A DNA stretch of 64,000 bases from Tsukamurella paurometabola DSM 20162 (GTDB lineage Bacteria; Actinomycetota; Actinomycetes; Mycobacteriales; Mycobacteriaceae), in contig NC_014158.1 of assembly GCF_000092225.1 (NCBI RefSeq), forward strand, positions 2,852,001-2,916,000, in the 5' to 3' direction. Shown here piece after piece: positions 8,641 through 16,953 of this stretch (position 1 is its first letter; every line of letters begins with the position of its first letter). The position numbers were made by a program, and so were the translations under genes. Under the pieces are notes generated by a model. It saw nothing but the letters and a program-made list of their open reading frames with translations. It made no database searches and had not been told where the DNA came from.

Positions 8641-9686
8641 CGGCGGCCCGGTATCCGGCGCGCACCCAGTTGGGGGCGCACCTTGCTGGAGGCGAGTTGC
8701 TCCTCGAATTCGGAGTAGGCGTCCACGATCTCGGCGACCAGGCGGTGGCGCACCACGTCGGCACTGGACAGCTCGGCGATATGGATGTCGTCGATACCGC
8801 GCAGGATGTTGACTGCCGCACGCAGGCCGCTGGTGGCGCCGCCCGGCAGGTCGACCTGCGTCGCATCGCCGGTCACCACGATCTTCGAGCCGAACCCGAG
8901 ACGGGTGAGGAACATCTTCATCTGCTCGGCCGTGGTGTTCTGCGCCTCGTCGAGGATGATGAACGCGTCGTTGAGCGTGCGGCCGCGCATGTACGCCAGC
9001 GGGGCCACCTCGATCACGCCCGCCGCCATCAGCTTCGGGATCGCCTCGGGATCCATCATGTCGTGCAGCGCGTCGTACAGCGGTCGCAGATACGGGTCGA
9101 TCTTGTCGTTGAGCGTGCCGGGTAGGAAGCCCAGCCGTTCGCCGGCCTCGACCGCAGGCCGGGTCAGGATGATGCGGCTGACTTGCTTGGACTGGAGCGC
9201 TTGGACTGCCTTCGCCATCGCCAGATACGTCTTGCCGGTACCGGCAGGACCGACGCCGAACACGATGGTGTGCTCGTCGATCGCGTCGACGTACTTCTTC
9301 TGGTTGACGGTCTTCGGGCGCACCGTCTTCCCGCGGCGCGAGATGATGTCGAGCGTGAGGACCTCGGCGGGCGACTCCCCCGAGCCGTCGGTCATCATGC
9401 CGATCGAACGGCGGACCTCCTCCGGGCTCACCGCGACACCGCTGCGCACCGCCGCGAGCAACTCGGCGATCACGCGCTCGGCGAGCGCGACATCGGCGGG
9501 CGCGCCGGAGAGGTTGATGACATTGCCGCGGGCGTGGATGTCGGCGGTCAGGGCCGATTCGAGGGCACGAAGATTCGCGTCCGCGGGGCCGAGCAGCCCG
9601 AACGTGAGCTCGATGGGGATCTCGATCGTCGACCGCGCCCGGCCGACGGCCTCGGTACGGGTTTCGGAACTGGTTCGATCTACCAC
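8637..9686 (-). CDS. phoH: PhoH-like ATPase
   Basis: A 349-residue P-loop ATPase of the PhoH family, linked to RNA metabolism beside YbeY. Walker A is [10 protein letters not shown], Walker [10 protein letters not shown], with [18 protein letters not shown] as the sensor motif; the N-terminal 120 residues resemble a KH-like domain. The GTG at 9686 is chosen because the protein then begins like mycobacterial PhoH1; TTG 9698 and GTG 9722 are in-frame alternatives, so the start is uncertain. Product identity is firm. Confidence 0.92.
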   Translation of the reverse strand: MVDRTSSETRTEAVGRARSTIEIPIELTFGLLGPADANLRALESALTADIHARGNVINLSGAPADVALAERVIAELLAAVRSGVAVSPEEVRRSIGMMTDGSGESPAEVLTLDIISRRGKTVRPKTVNQKKYVDAIDEHTIVFGVGPAGTGKTYLAMAKAVQALQSKQVSRIILTRPAVEAGERLGFLPGTLNDKIDPYLRPLYDALHDMMDPEAIPKLMAAGVIEVAPLAYMRGRTLNDAFIILDEAQNTTAEQMKMFLTRLGFGSKIVVTGDATQVDLPGGATSGLRAAVNILRGIDDIHIAELSSADVVRHRLVAEIVDAYSEFEEQLASSKVRPQLGARRIPGRR

Positions 9687-9721
9687 GCGGTGGGTCAATC
9701 CTTCGTCGGAGAGGTGGGACA

Positions 9722-9739
9722 CCGCCCCTGCCGGGGCGG
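9722..9739. terminator. Hairpin between esterase gene and phoH
   Basis: CCGCCCC (9722-9728) and GGGGCGG (9733-9739) form a perfect 7-bp stem with a 4-base loop, just upstream of phoH. There is no T-tract, so it may slow or end transcription from the esterase gene or shape the phoH leader. Confidence 0.35.
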
Positions 9740-9799
9740 ATATCTCCAGTTTAGTCCCCCGGAGGGTGGTACCGCCTCTGAGATTCGCGTGGCGGACCG

Positions 9800-10516
9800 T
9801 CAGCGCGCGGAGAGCTCCTCGATCGCGGCGACCGTGGCCGCATGCCCCTTCGAGCCGGGCTCGAGGAAATCGTCGTGTCCCTCGCCCTCGATCATGGTCA
9901 GAGTGGCGTCCATGCCGTTCTCCTGCGCCTGCGAGAGGAACCACTCCGAAAGCTGATAGGGCACCTGCTCGTCGAGGCGGCCGTGCAGCGCCCGGACCGG
10001 GGTCTTGAAAGGCATCTGAGCGACGGGGCTGGCCTGCGCGAAGGTGCGCTTGATCAGCCGTGGGTTCGCGTTCGGTCCCAGATCGAAGAGCAGCCGCATC
10101 GACTGATCGCCGTCGCCACGCTCGATGAGGTCGAGCACACCGCCGCGGGAGATGACACCCAGCAGGTCGGGGCGCTGCGCCGCCGCCCACACGGCCAGCG
10201 TGGCCCCGGCGCTGTGCGCCGCGACGATGTGGCCGCTCTTGGCCAGCTTCTGGGTGCCGTAGTCGATGGCGGCAAGCACATCATCGCCCGGGATGGGCCA
10301 CACCACGCCGGGCTCGCCTACGCGCCGGTACTCGACGTTCCACACCGGATAGCCGCGGTCGTTGAGATCCTTCGCGACCTTGGACTCCATCGTCATCGAA
10401 TACAGGTTCCGCCAGTAGCCGCCGTGCACCAGCGTGATCAGCGGCTTCGCATCGTCGCCCGGGTAGAAGTGCCCGTGCTGCGATTCCTCGCTGCCGTAGA
10501 AGATGCGACGCGCCAT
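9800..10516 (-). CDS. Alpha/beta-hydrolase (esterase/arylformamidase-like)
   Basis: A 238-residue cytosolic alpha/beta-hydrolase. HGGYW near residues 31-35 is the oxyanion motif of hormone-sensitive-lipase/kynurenine-formamidase-like enzymes; the nucleophile sits in AAHSAGAT, the acid in HGRLDEQVP and the histidine in EGHDDF. All three triad members are therefore visible. No kynurenine pathway gene is nearby, so the substrate is open. It lies between rsmE and phoH on the same strand. Confidence 0.8.
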   Translation of the reverse strand: MARRIFYGSEESQHGHFYPGDDAKPLITLVHGGYWRNLYSMTMESKVAKDLNDRGYPVWNVEYRRVGEPGVVWPIPGDDVLAAIDYGTQKLAKSGHIVAAHSAGATLAVWAAAQRPDLLGVISRGGVLDLIERGDGDQSMRLLFDLGPNANPRLIKRTFAQASPVAQMPFKTPVRALHGRLDEQVPYQLSEWFLSQAQENGMDATLTMIEGEGHDDFLEPGSKGHAATVAAIEELSAR

Positions 10517-10544
10517 CGTGTAGGTGCCTTCCGTGGTCGAGCCC

Positions 10545-11303
10545 TCAAGCCGGCGGGGTCTGCGCCCACCTGTCGGTCAGGACGCCGATGGCCCCGAGTG
10601 CCACCGCCGCCGCGGTCGAAGTCCGCAGCACCGTGGGGCCGAGGAGTGCGGGCTGCGCACCCATCGCGACCAGGGCGTCCAATTCCTCGGGGCTGATTCC
10701 GCCCTCCGGTCCCACCACAATAACGACGGTTGTTGTTACTGAGAAGTCAACCTCACCCAAAGGCACCGCTGAACCTTCATGCAAGACAACTACATTCGCA
10801 TCCATACTGGTGAGTAGCGGGATGAGTTCGCGACCGGTCACCAGATCGTGGACTCGCGGAACATACGCTCTGCGAGCCTGTTTCGCGGCGGACCGGGCCA
10901 CCGCACGCCAGCGTGCGACCCCCTTCTCGGCCTTGCTCTTCGCACCGTCCCACCGCGCGACGCATCGTGCTGCCTGCCACGGCACGATCTCATCGGCACC
11001 GGCCTCGGTGGCCAATTCGACGGCGAGTTCGGCGCGATCGGACTTCGGGAGGGCCTGCACCACGATCACCCGTGGTGAGGGCGCGGGAACCGTCCAGGTC
11101 TGCGCACACCGCACCGTGACATCGGACTTTCCGACCGCCTCGGCCGCGCACCGGGCGAAGCCTCCGGCACCGTCGGAGAGCACCAGCTCCTCCCCTACCC
11201 GGATCCTGCGCACTGCGGCAGCGTGCCGCCCCTCGTCACCGTCGAGCAGGTACTCCTCGCCGGGCGCCGGCAACACCTCCGCGAGGAAGACGGTGGCCGC
11301 CAC
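10545..11303 (-). CDS. rsmE: 16S rRNA (uracil-1498-N3)-methyltransferase RsmE
   Basis: SPOUT-class methyltransferase that methylates U1498 in the decoding centre. The 252 residues have an N-terminal PUA-like domain (GDEGRHAAAVRRIRVGEEL) and the C-terminal knot signature VGPEGGISPEELDAL followed by LGPTVLRTSTAAAVALG. The GTG at 11303 is six bases after the dnaJ stop. The dnaJ-rsmE order is conserved across many bacteria. Confidence 0.95.
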   Translation of the reverse strand: MAATVFLAEVLPAPGEEYLLDGDEGRHAAAVRRIRVGEELVLSDGAGGFARCAAEAVGKSDVTVRCAQTWTVPAPSPRVIVVQALPKSDRAELAVELATEAGADEIVPWQAARCVARWDGAKSKAEKGVARWRAVARSAAKQARRAYVPRVHDLVTGRELIPLLTSMDANVVVLHEGSAVPLGEVDFSVTTTVVIVVGPEGGISPEELDALVAMGAQPALLGPTVLRTSTAAAVALGAIGVLTDRWAQTPPA

Positions 11304-11309
11304 CTGCGG

Positions 11310-12479
11310 TTACCGTCCGGCGAACGTGTCGCGGAGCCGGGAGAACAGCCCGCTGGACTGATCCGGTCCGCCGCGACGGGCCACGTGGGGTTCCTCGCCC
11401 GGGAACAACGCCTTGAACTCACGCAGCTTCTCGGCCTGCTTCTTGTCCAGGCGAGCCGGGACGACCACATCGAAGTGCACCACCAGGTTGCCCCGGTTCT
11501 GGGTGTTGACCTGCGGCATACCGTGCCCGCGCAGCACCTTGGTATCGCCGGGCTGAATACCGGCGGGGATCTCGACGCTGAGCTCACCGTCGATCACGGT
11601 GGGCATGGTGACCGCACCGCCGAGTGCAGCGTCGAACATCGGAACCCGCGCCGTGACGTGCAGTGTGTTGCCGTCACGCACGAGGAATTCGTGTTCTCGT
11701 TCGGTGACCTCGACGTACAGATCTCCGGCGGGACCGCCACCGGGGCCGACCTCACCCTGGCCGGCGAGCCGCACGCGCATACCGTCGCCGACACCCGCCG
11801 GGATCTTCACCGTGAGGGTGCGGCGGCTGCGTACACGGCCGTCACCGGCGCACTTGGAGCAGGGATTCTGGATGACCTCACCGGCACCGGAGCAGGTGGG
11901 GCACGGACGTGAGGTCATCACCTGGCCGAGGAAGGACCGCTGAACCGACTGGACCTCGCCCGCCCCCTGGCAGGTGGGGCAGGTCGTGGGCTTCGAGTCG
12001 CCCTCGGTACCGGCACCCTGGCACTTGTCGCAGAGCACGGCGGTGTCGACGGTGATCTCGCGGCTCACGCCGGTGGCGCACTCCTCCAGATCGAGTTCCA
12101 TGCGGATGAGGGCGTCATCCCCGGGACGCACCCGGCCACGCGGGCCGCGACCGCCACCACCCATTCCGCCGCCGAAGAACGCTTCGAAGACGTCGCCGAG
12201 CCCACCGGTGAAGCCGCCGGCACCGAAGCCGCCGGCGCCTCCCCCGAACCCACCCGGAGAGCTGTCGAGCGGATCGCCGCCCATGTCGACCACCCGCCGC
12301 TTCTCGGGGTCGCTGAGCACCTCGTAGGCGTCGGAGACGTCGCGGAACTTCTCTTGCGCCGCATCGTCGGGGTTCACATCCGGGTGCAGCTCGCGGGCCA
12401 GCTTCCGGTACGCGCGCTTGATCTCCTGGTCGGAGGCCTTCGAATCGACGCCCAGGATGCGGTAGTAGTCACGGGCCAC
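11310..12479 (-). CDS. dnaJ: Chaperone DnaJ (type I, DnaJ2-like)
   Basis: Co-chaperone that stimulates DnaK. The 389 residues have an N-terminal J domain with HPD at 32-34, a Gly/Phe-rich linker (many GGFG repeats), four zinc CXXCXGXG repeats ([32 protein letters not shown]) and the C-terminal substrate-binding domains. The GTG at 12479 fits the conserved [10 protein letters not shown] start, with GAGGA ten bases upstream. Coupling to hrcA marks it as the HrcA-linked DnaJ rather than the grpE-dnaK one. Confidence 0.96.
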   Translation of the reverse strand: MARDYYRILGVDSKASDQEIKRAYRKLARELHPDVNPDDAAQEKFRDVSDAYEVLSDPEKRRVVDMGGDPLDSSPGGFGGGAGGFGAGGFTGGLGDVFEAFFGGGMGGGGRGPRGRVRPGDDALIRMELDLEECATGVSREITVDTAVLCDKCQGAGTEGDSKPTTCPTCQGAGEVQSVQRSFLGQVMTSRPCPTCSGAGEVIQNPCSKCAGDGRVRSRRTLTVKIPAGVGDGMRVRLAGQGEVGPGGGPAGDLYVEVTEREHEFLVRDGNTLHVTARVPMFDAALGGAVTMPTVIDGELSVEIPAGIQPGDTKVLRGHGMPQVNTQNRGNLVVHFDVVVPARLDKKQAEKLREFKALFPGEEPHVARRGGPDQSSGLFSRLRDTFAGR

Positions 12480-12592
12480 AGCAGCTAATTCCTCACAACG
12501 AACTCGTACAGGTCTTTCGAGCGTGGAGACCAGAGCGGGCTCCACTCAACTCATGATTCCACCACGTCTGGCGATGGGACCATTCGGGCTGG

Positions 12593-13627
12593 TCAGCGAG
12601 CTCCCAGCACCTCTCCGACGTACCGGGCAACGGCGGCGACGGATGCGATCGTGCCTGGATAGTCCATCCGCGTCGGCCCGAGCACGCCGACGCCGCCGAA
12701 CACGGCGCCCGACGAGCCGTAGCCCGTGGACACCACGGAGGCGCCCCGCAGATTCTCGTCCTGCGTCTCGGAGCCGATGGCCACCGAGACCATGCCGGGC
12801 TGCTGGCGGGCGGTGAGGAGCTTGAGCACCACGACCTGTTCCTCCAGCGTCTCCAGCACGCTGCGCAGCGATCCGGAGACGGCGTCGAAATCACCGGCGT
12901 TCCGGGTGAGGTTCGCGGTGCCACCCAGCACGAGGCGGTCGTCCGCACGCTCGACCAAGGTCTCCACCAGCACCGTCGAGATCCGGATCACGGCATCGCG
13001 CATATCGCGCGGGGCGAGCGGGGCCAAGTCGGCGACCGCCATCGACGCATCGGGGATCACCTTGCCGTGCACGGCGGCGCCGAACAGATCGCGCAGCCGT
13101 GCGAGTTCCTCGTCGGACGCGGCGTCGCCCAGCTCGACCAGCCGCTGCTCCACCCGCCCGGAGTCCAGGATCACCACGAGCAGCAGCCGCGTGGGGGCCA
13201 GCGCCACCACTTCGAGGTGCCGCACCCGCGCCGAACTGATCACCGGGTACTGGATCACGGCGACCTGCCGGGTGAGCTGCGCCAGCAGCCGCACCGACCG
13301 CTGCAGCACGTCATCGAGGTCGACACCGGTCTCCAGGAATTGGAGGATCGCCCGACGCTCCGCCGACGACAGCGGCTTGACCTGTGCGATGCGGTCGACG
13401 AACTGCCGGTAGCCCTTCTCGGTGGGGATGCGGCCCGAGCTGGTGTGTTGCTGGGTGATGTAGCCCTCCGCCTCGAGCACCGCCATGTCGTTGCGCACGG
13501 TCGCGCTGGACACACCGAGTTGGTGCCGATCCACGAGAGCCTTCGATCCCACGGGTTCCTGCGTCTCGACGTAATCGGCGACGATCGCGCGCAGTACCTC
13601 GAAACGCCGGTCCTCGGTGCTCGACAT
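12593..13627 (-). CDS. hrcA: Heat-inducible transcription repressor HrcA
   Basis: Winged-helix repressor of class I heat-shock genes that normally binds CIRCE elements. The 344 residues show the N-terminal HTH ([20 protein letters not shown]) and the [17 protein letters not shown] motif. The ATG at 13627 has GGAGGTGA ten bases upstream; a GTG at 13639 is in frame. No CIRCE sequence is visible before hrcA or dnaJ here, so its targets probably lie elsewhere (groES/groEL). Confidence 0.95.
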   Translation of the reverse strand: MSSTEDRRFEVLRAIVADYVETQEPVGSKALVDRHQLGVSSATVRNDMAVLEAEGYITQQHTSSGRIPTEKGYRQFVDRIAQVKPLSSAERRAILQFLETGVDLDDVLQRSVRLLAQLTRQVAVIQYPVISSARVRHLEVVALAPTRLLLVVILDSGRVEQRLVELGDAASDEELARLRDLFGAAVHGKVIPDASMAVADLAPLAPRDMRDAVIRISTVLVETLVERADDRLVLGGTANLTRNAGDFDAVSGSLRSVLETLEEQVVVLKLLTARQQPGMVSVAIGSETQDENLRGASVVSTGYGSSGAVFGGVGVLGPTRMDYPGTIASVAAVARYVGEVLGAR

Positions 13628-13685
13628 CGAGCGCGTCACCTCCGTTCGGGCTGGGTTCTTCTTCGAAGGTCCAGCTTACGCGGGC

Positions 13686-13700
13686 TAGAGTCGAACGGTG
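13686..13700 (+). promoter_or_regulatory. Leaderless-type promoter -10 box before the 13698 gene
   Basis: TAGAGT (13686-13691) fits the TANNNT actinobacterial -10 pattern and ends six bases before the GTG at 13698. No Shine-Dalgarno fits in that space, so transcription probably starts at or next to the start codon. Confidence 0.4.
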
Positions 13701-14051
13701 ATCTTCAAGGGCGTTCTCGACGAAAAGCCGTACCCCGATCACGGCCTCACTCATCGCGAATGGTCGAAGATCCCGCCGCACAGAGTGCGCCTCGACCAGC
13801 TGGTCACCACGACCGCGGTCCTCGCTCTCGACCGGCTGCTCTCCGAGGACTCGACGTTCTACGGCGACCTGTTCCCGCACGCTGTCGAGTGGAACGGCGA
13901 CCTGTATCTCGAGGACGGCCTGCACCGGGCGGTCCGCGCCGCGCTGCGCGGCCGGCAGGTGCTGCATTGCCGCGTGCACGTGCTCGCGCCCGGTACCCCG
14001 CCCCGTCCGGCATCCTCGGTGAAGCACGGCAAGCACGCGCGGCGCGACTGA
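13698..14051 (+). CDS. Conserved small protein, Rv2375-like
   Basis: A 117-residue soluble protein conserved beside hrcA in mycobacteria. The core VRLDQLVTTTAVLALDRLL followed by GDLYLEDGLHRAVRAALRGR resembles the layout of ParB/sulfiredoxin-like folds, where a DGXHR motif binds nucleotide, but this is inference from pattern only. A charged tail (KHGKHARRD) follows. The GTG start seems leaderless. Function unknown. Confidence 0.75.
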   Translation: MIFKGVLDEKPYPDHGLTHREWSKIPPHRVRLDQLVTTTAVLALDRLLSEDSTFYGDLFPHAVEWNGDLYLEDGLHRAVRAALRGRQVLHCRVHVLAPGTPPRPASSVKHGKHARRD

Positions 14052-14062
14052 AAGGCACAGAC

Positions 14063-14695
14063 ATGACCCGTTCCATCCGTCAGACCGGCTCCGGTTCGGC
14101 CCCCGCGATCCCCGACGTCGTGATCGCCCGGATCGGGGTACAGAGCCGCGCGGGGGACGTGGCCTCCGCCTTCTCCGGCGCATCGGGTGCGGCCCACGCC
14201 GTGGTCTCGGCGGTCCACCGGGCAGGCGTCGCCGACGCCGATATCGCCACCACCGACGTCGGCCTGCAGCCGGTCGAAACGGGGCCATGGGAGGACCGGC
14301 GGCTGGAGGGTTACGCCGCGACCGAGTCCCTCACCGTCACGATTCGGGACACCGACCGCGCGGCCGCGGTACTGCAGGCCGCCGCGACAGCGGCGGGTGA
14401 CGCGGCCCGGATCGAATCGGTGAGCTTCGCGGTCTCCGACGGTGCGGGCCCGCTGGACCGGGCCCGGGAGGCCGCGTTCGCCGATGCCCGGCGCAAGGCC
14501 GAGCACTACGCCTCTCTGGCCGGCGTCACGCTGGGCGCCGTGGTGTCGATCGCGGACGAGCCGTCCGGGCACGGACCGGTGCCCGAGGTGATGTTCGCCG
14601 CGCGCCAGGCCGCCGACAGCGGACCGGCGATGGCCGTGGGCGAGCGGTCGGTCAGCGCACGCGTCGTCGTGGAATGGGAGTTGGCTCAGCGATAG
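14063..14695 (+). CDS. SIMPL-domain (DUF541) protein, cytoplasmic form
   Basis: A 210-residue protein of the SIMPL family (periplasmic/immunity-related BP26-like fold). VVIARIGVQSRAGDVASAFS, the VADADIATTDVGLQPV motif and a C-terminal REAAFADARRKAEHYASLAGV helix fit the family. Unlike the next gene it has no signal peptide or lipobox, so it should be cytoplasmic. It begins 11 bases after the Rv2375-like gene and precedes its lipoprotein paralogue. Molecular function of the family is poorly known. Confidence 0.8.
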   Translation: MTRSIRQTGSGSAPAIPDVVIARIGVQSRAGDVASAFSGASGAAHAVVSAVHRAGVADADIATTDVGLQPVETGPWEDRRLEGYAATESLTVTIRDTDRAAAVLQAAATAAGDAARIESVSFAVSDGAGPLDRAREAAFADARRKAEHYASLAGVTLGAVVSIADEPSGHGPVPEVMFAARQAADSGPAMAVGERSVSARVVVEWELAQR

Positions 14696-14756
14696 GTGCG
14701 TTGAGGTAACGGCCGAACCCGCGCGGGACGGCGACGGCGCTGGCACCATCGAGATC

Positions 14757-15500
14757 ATGTCGAACTCGAAATCCAGCACGGTGCGTCGGTGGCGGACCGC
14801 CGGGGCCGTTGCGCTCGTCTCCGTCGCGGCGGCCGGCTCCGTGGCGGCCTGTTCGTCGGGCGACTCGAACGGCTCCCCCCGCGAGATCACCGCGGTCGGA
14901 ACCGGCGAGGCCAGCGGCAAACCCGATGTGCTCACGGTGAAGATGGCAGTCCAGCATCAGGCGGGCGATGTCTCGTCCGCCCTGAACCAGTCTTCCGAGG
15001 GCGCCCAGAAGGTGATCGATACTGCCGCCGCGAACGGCGTGGATCGCAAGGACATCTCCACCGCGAACGTCGACGTCTCCGCCCGGACCGGTCCGGACCA
15101 GGCGATCACGGCCTACGAGGCGACGCAATCGCTGACCATCAAGGTGCGCAAGCTCGACACCGCGTCGAAGCTGCTCGGCGATCTCGCGACCGCGGGCGGG
15201 AACGGCACTCGGATCAACTCGGTGGGTTTCGACATCGAGAACGACGACGCCCTCAAGGCCACCGCTCGCGATAAGGCCTTCGCCGCGGCCAAGACCCGCG
15301 CGGAGCAGTACGCGAAGCTGGCGGGAGGCAAGCTCGGCGAGGTCCGGACGGTGAGCGAGGTCCCGTCGGCGCGCGCGCCGGGCACCCGCGACTTCTCGGC
15401 ACCGGGCGGCCTCCAGGGCACGGCTGCGGCGCCGGTTCCGATCGAATCCGGCGAACAGTCGCTGAGTGTGACCGTCACCGTGGTGTGGTCGCTGGCCTGA
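14757..15500 (+). CDS. SIMPL-domain (DUF541) lipoprotein
   Basis: A 247-residue exported paralogue of the preceding protein. Residues 1-31 are a lipoprotein signal: RRWR, a hydrophobic core, then lipobox VAAC with Cys at about position 32. The SIMPL domain follows (GEASGKPDVLTVKMAVQHQA; GVDRKDISTANVDV; KAFAAAKTRAEQYAKLAGG). It would be anchored on the outer face of the membrane. It is convergent with hemW, with three bases between stops. Confidence 0.85.
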   Translation: MSNSKSSTVRRWRTAGAVALVSVAAAGSVAACSSGDSNGSPREITAVGTGEASGKPDVLTVKMAVQHQAGDVSSALNQSSEGAQKVIDTAAANGVDRKDISTANVDVSARTGPDQAITAYEATQSLTIKVRKLDTASKLLGDLATAGGNGTRINSVGFDIENDDALKATARDKAFAAAKTRAEQYAKLAGGKLGEVRTVSEVPSARAPGTRDFSAPGGLQGTAAAPVPIESGEQSLSVTVTVVWSLA

Positions 15501-15503
15501 TCG

Positions 15504-16679
15504 TCAGTCGAGGATGCGGCGTACCACGCCATCGGCGAGGAGTCGCCCGGCGTCGGTGAGCACGTAGGCCGCACCGACGCGGTCGAGGTTGCCCTCGGCG
15601 GCCTCGGCGTCGGCGCGTTCGCGCTCCGCAGGGCGGAGGACCGCGAGCGGCAGGCCCGACCGCATCCGCACCCGCAGCATCACGTCCTCGACGTGCTGTT
15701 GCTCCGCGGTGAGTGTCTCGTGCCCGGCCAGTGGCAGTTCGCCGCGGCCGACGGCATCGGCGTAGCGGGCGGGGTGCTTGATGTTCCACACGCGGGTCCC
15801 GGCGATGTGCCCGTGGGCGCCCGGGCCGGCTCCCCACCAGTTGGCGCCCTCCCAGTACAACTCGTTGTGGTGGCACCGTGCGGCGTCGCTGCGCGCCCAG
15901 TTCGACACCTCGTACCAGTCGAAGCCGGCGCCGCGCAGCGCGCCGTCCACCTGCTCGTAGCGCCGCGCCAAGACGTCGTCATCGGTGTCGGGCAATTCGC
16001 CGCGGCGGATCCGGCGGGCCAAGGCGGTTCCGTCCTCGACGATGAGCGCATACGCCGAGACGTGGTCCACGCCCGCATCGAGCACCGCATCCAACGAGGC
16101 CGCGAGATCGGCATCGGTTTCCCCGGGGGTGCCGTAGATCAGGTCGAGGTTCACGTGCTCGAAGCCCGCCGCGCGGGCCTCCTTCGCCGCCGCGACCGCG
16201 CGTCCCGGTGTGTGCGTCCGGTCGAGCACGGTGAGCACGTGAGCGGCCGCCGACTGCATGCCCAACGAGACGCGAGTGAACCCCGCATCGCGGAGCCGTC
16301 GGAAGAACTCGGGTGAGGTGGATTCCGGGTTCGATTCGGTGGTGATCTCGGCGTTGTCGACGAACCGGAAGTGGCGGCGGGCGGTGTCGAGCAGCGCGGC
16401 GAGGCCGTCTCCGCCGAGCAACGACGGTGTGCCGCCGCCCACGAACACCGTGTGCACCGGCACATCGCCGACGGTCGCACGCGCCAGCGCCAGTTCCCCG
16501 TCGATGGCTTCGGCCCACGCCTGCGGCGACGAGGATCCGCCCAACTCACCCGCGGTGTAGGTATTGAAATCGCAGTATCCGCAGCGGGTGGCGCAGAACG
16601 GAACGTGCAGATAGAGCCCGAACGGCGCAGAGCTGCCCTCCAGCGAGGGCAGAGTGGGGGCGGCGAGGGACTGCGTCAT
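15504..16679 (-). CDS. hemW: Radical SAM heme chaperone HemW
   Basis: HemN-like radical SAM protein that binds heme and delivers it to client enzymes. The 391 residues contain CATRCGYCDF, giving the CX3CX2C cluster ligands Cys29, Cys33 and Cys36, and the conserved LYLHVPFC lead-in, GGGTPSLL and TTESNPES motifs. True coproporphyrinogen oxidases have an additional cysteine after the motif (CX3CX2CXC); here the residue pattern CDF supports HemW. The ATG at 16679 directly abuts GAAGGG, so initiation may be unusual. Confidence 0.88.
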   Translation of the reverse strand: MTQSLAAPTLPSLEGSSAPFGLYLHVPFCATRCGYCDFNTYTAGELGGSSSPQAWAEAIDGELALARATVGDVPVHTVFVGGGTPSLLGGDGLAALLDTARRHFRFVDNAEITTESNPESTSPEFFRRLRDAGFTRVSLGMQSAAAHVLTVLDRTHTPGRAVAAAKEARAAGFEHVNLDLIYGTPGETDADLAASLDAVLDAGVDHVSAYALIVEDGTALARRIRRGELPDTDDDVLARRYEQVDGALRGAGFDWYEVSNWARSDAARCHHNELYWEGANWWGAGPGAHGHIAGTRVWNIKHPARYADAVGRGELPLAGHETLTAEQQHVEDVMLRVRMRSGLPLAVLRPAERERADAEAAEGNLDRVGAAYVLTDAGRLLADGVVRRILD

Positions 16680-16738
16680 CCCTTCAGTCTGGCAGTCGCG
16701 GCGGCCAGGGCCGAACCGGTCGGTGGCGCGAGCGCAGT

Positions 16739-16752
16739 GTGGTTCGAACCAC
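16739..16752. promoter_or_regulatory. Perfect 14-bp palindrome upstream of the sulfate assimilation operon
   Basis: GTGGTTCGAACCAC is its own reverse complement. It lies between hemW and the sulfur operon, about 30 bases upstream of the putative -10 box, a plausible operator position for either divergent promoter. No regulator can be named from the sequence. Confidence 0.4.
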
Positions 16753-16781
16753 CCCGATTCCAACTTTCGTCCAGCCGGTGG

Positions 16782-16795
16782 CACAATGATCCCGA
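16782..16795 (+). promoter_or_regulatory. Promoter -10 box for a leaderless transcript of the sulfur operon
   Basis: CACAAT (16782-16787) is followed by seven bases and then the A of the leader ATG at 16795. This spacing fits transcription starting at the start codon itself. The -35 region is weak (TCCAAC around 16759). Confidence 0.45.
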
Positions 16796-16875
16796 TGGAT
16801 GGACAGGGTGAGCTGCTGGCTTCGCGCCGGCACATTGACTACCTGCGGGTCTGCAGCAGCAGCTGTCAGGCCTGA
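16795..16875 (+). CDS. Cysteine-rich leader peptide (putative cysteine attenuator)
   Basis: A 26-residue peptide ending RHIDYLRVCSSSCQA, with Cys codons TGC (16852-16854) and TGT (16864-16866) just before the stop. It starts without room for a ribosome-binding site, 79 bases before the sulfite reductase start. Mycobacteria are known to use leaderless polycysteine leader ORFs of this kind (Ms4533A/Ms5788A-type peptides) as cysteine-responsive attenuators of sulfur genes. The shared RHIDxLR and terminal Cys pattern identify it. An in-frame ATG at 16786 would add three residues. The peptide itself probably has no function beyond ribosome stalling. Confidence 0.8.
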   Translation: MDGQGELLASRRHIDYLRVCSSSCQA

Positions 16876-16889
16876 TTGAAGGCGTTTCT

Positions 16890-16949
16890 GCGCGCCGCAC
16901 CGCTCTTGCGCCACAGCCCGGCGCGCCATCTTCGTTAATCCACAGGAGT
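16890..16949 (+). promoter_or_regulatory. Attenuator-like hairpin and Shine-Dalgarno-masking element
   Basis: GCGCGCCG (16890-16897) pairs perfectly with CGGCGCGC (16919-16926). Inside the loop GCTCTTG (16902-16908) can pair with CAGGAGT (16943-16949), the ribosome-binding site of the sulfite reductase gene, by seven pairs including two G-U. A ribosome stalled at the leader Cys codons would sit about 25 bases upstream and could alter folding. The structure is read by eye and not computed. Confidence 0.5.
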
Positions 16950-16953
16950 CTTC

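Noticed and set aside
12480-12592. Search for a CIRCE element upstream of dnaJ and before hrcA
   Set aside because: No TTAGCACTC-N9-GAGTGCTAA-like sequence is visible in 12480-12592 or 13628-13697, so HrcA autoregulation is not claimed.
13067-14062. Long upstream extension of the first SIMPL frame and other long antisense frames
   Set aside because: They overlap hrcA and the 13698 gene on the other strand or frame, have arginine/proline-rich GC-driven composition and lack motifs.
16735-16760. T-loop-like GGTTCGAACC suggesting a tRNA gene
   Set aside because: No acceptor, anticodon or D-arm pairing could be built around it on either strand; the 14-base palindrome explains the sequence better.
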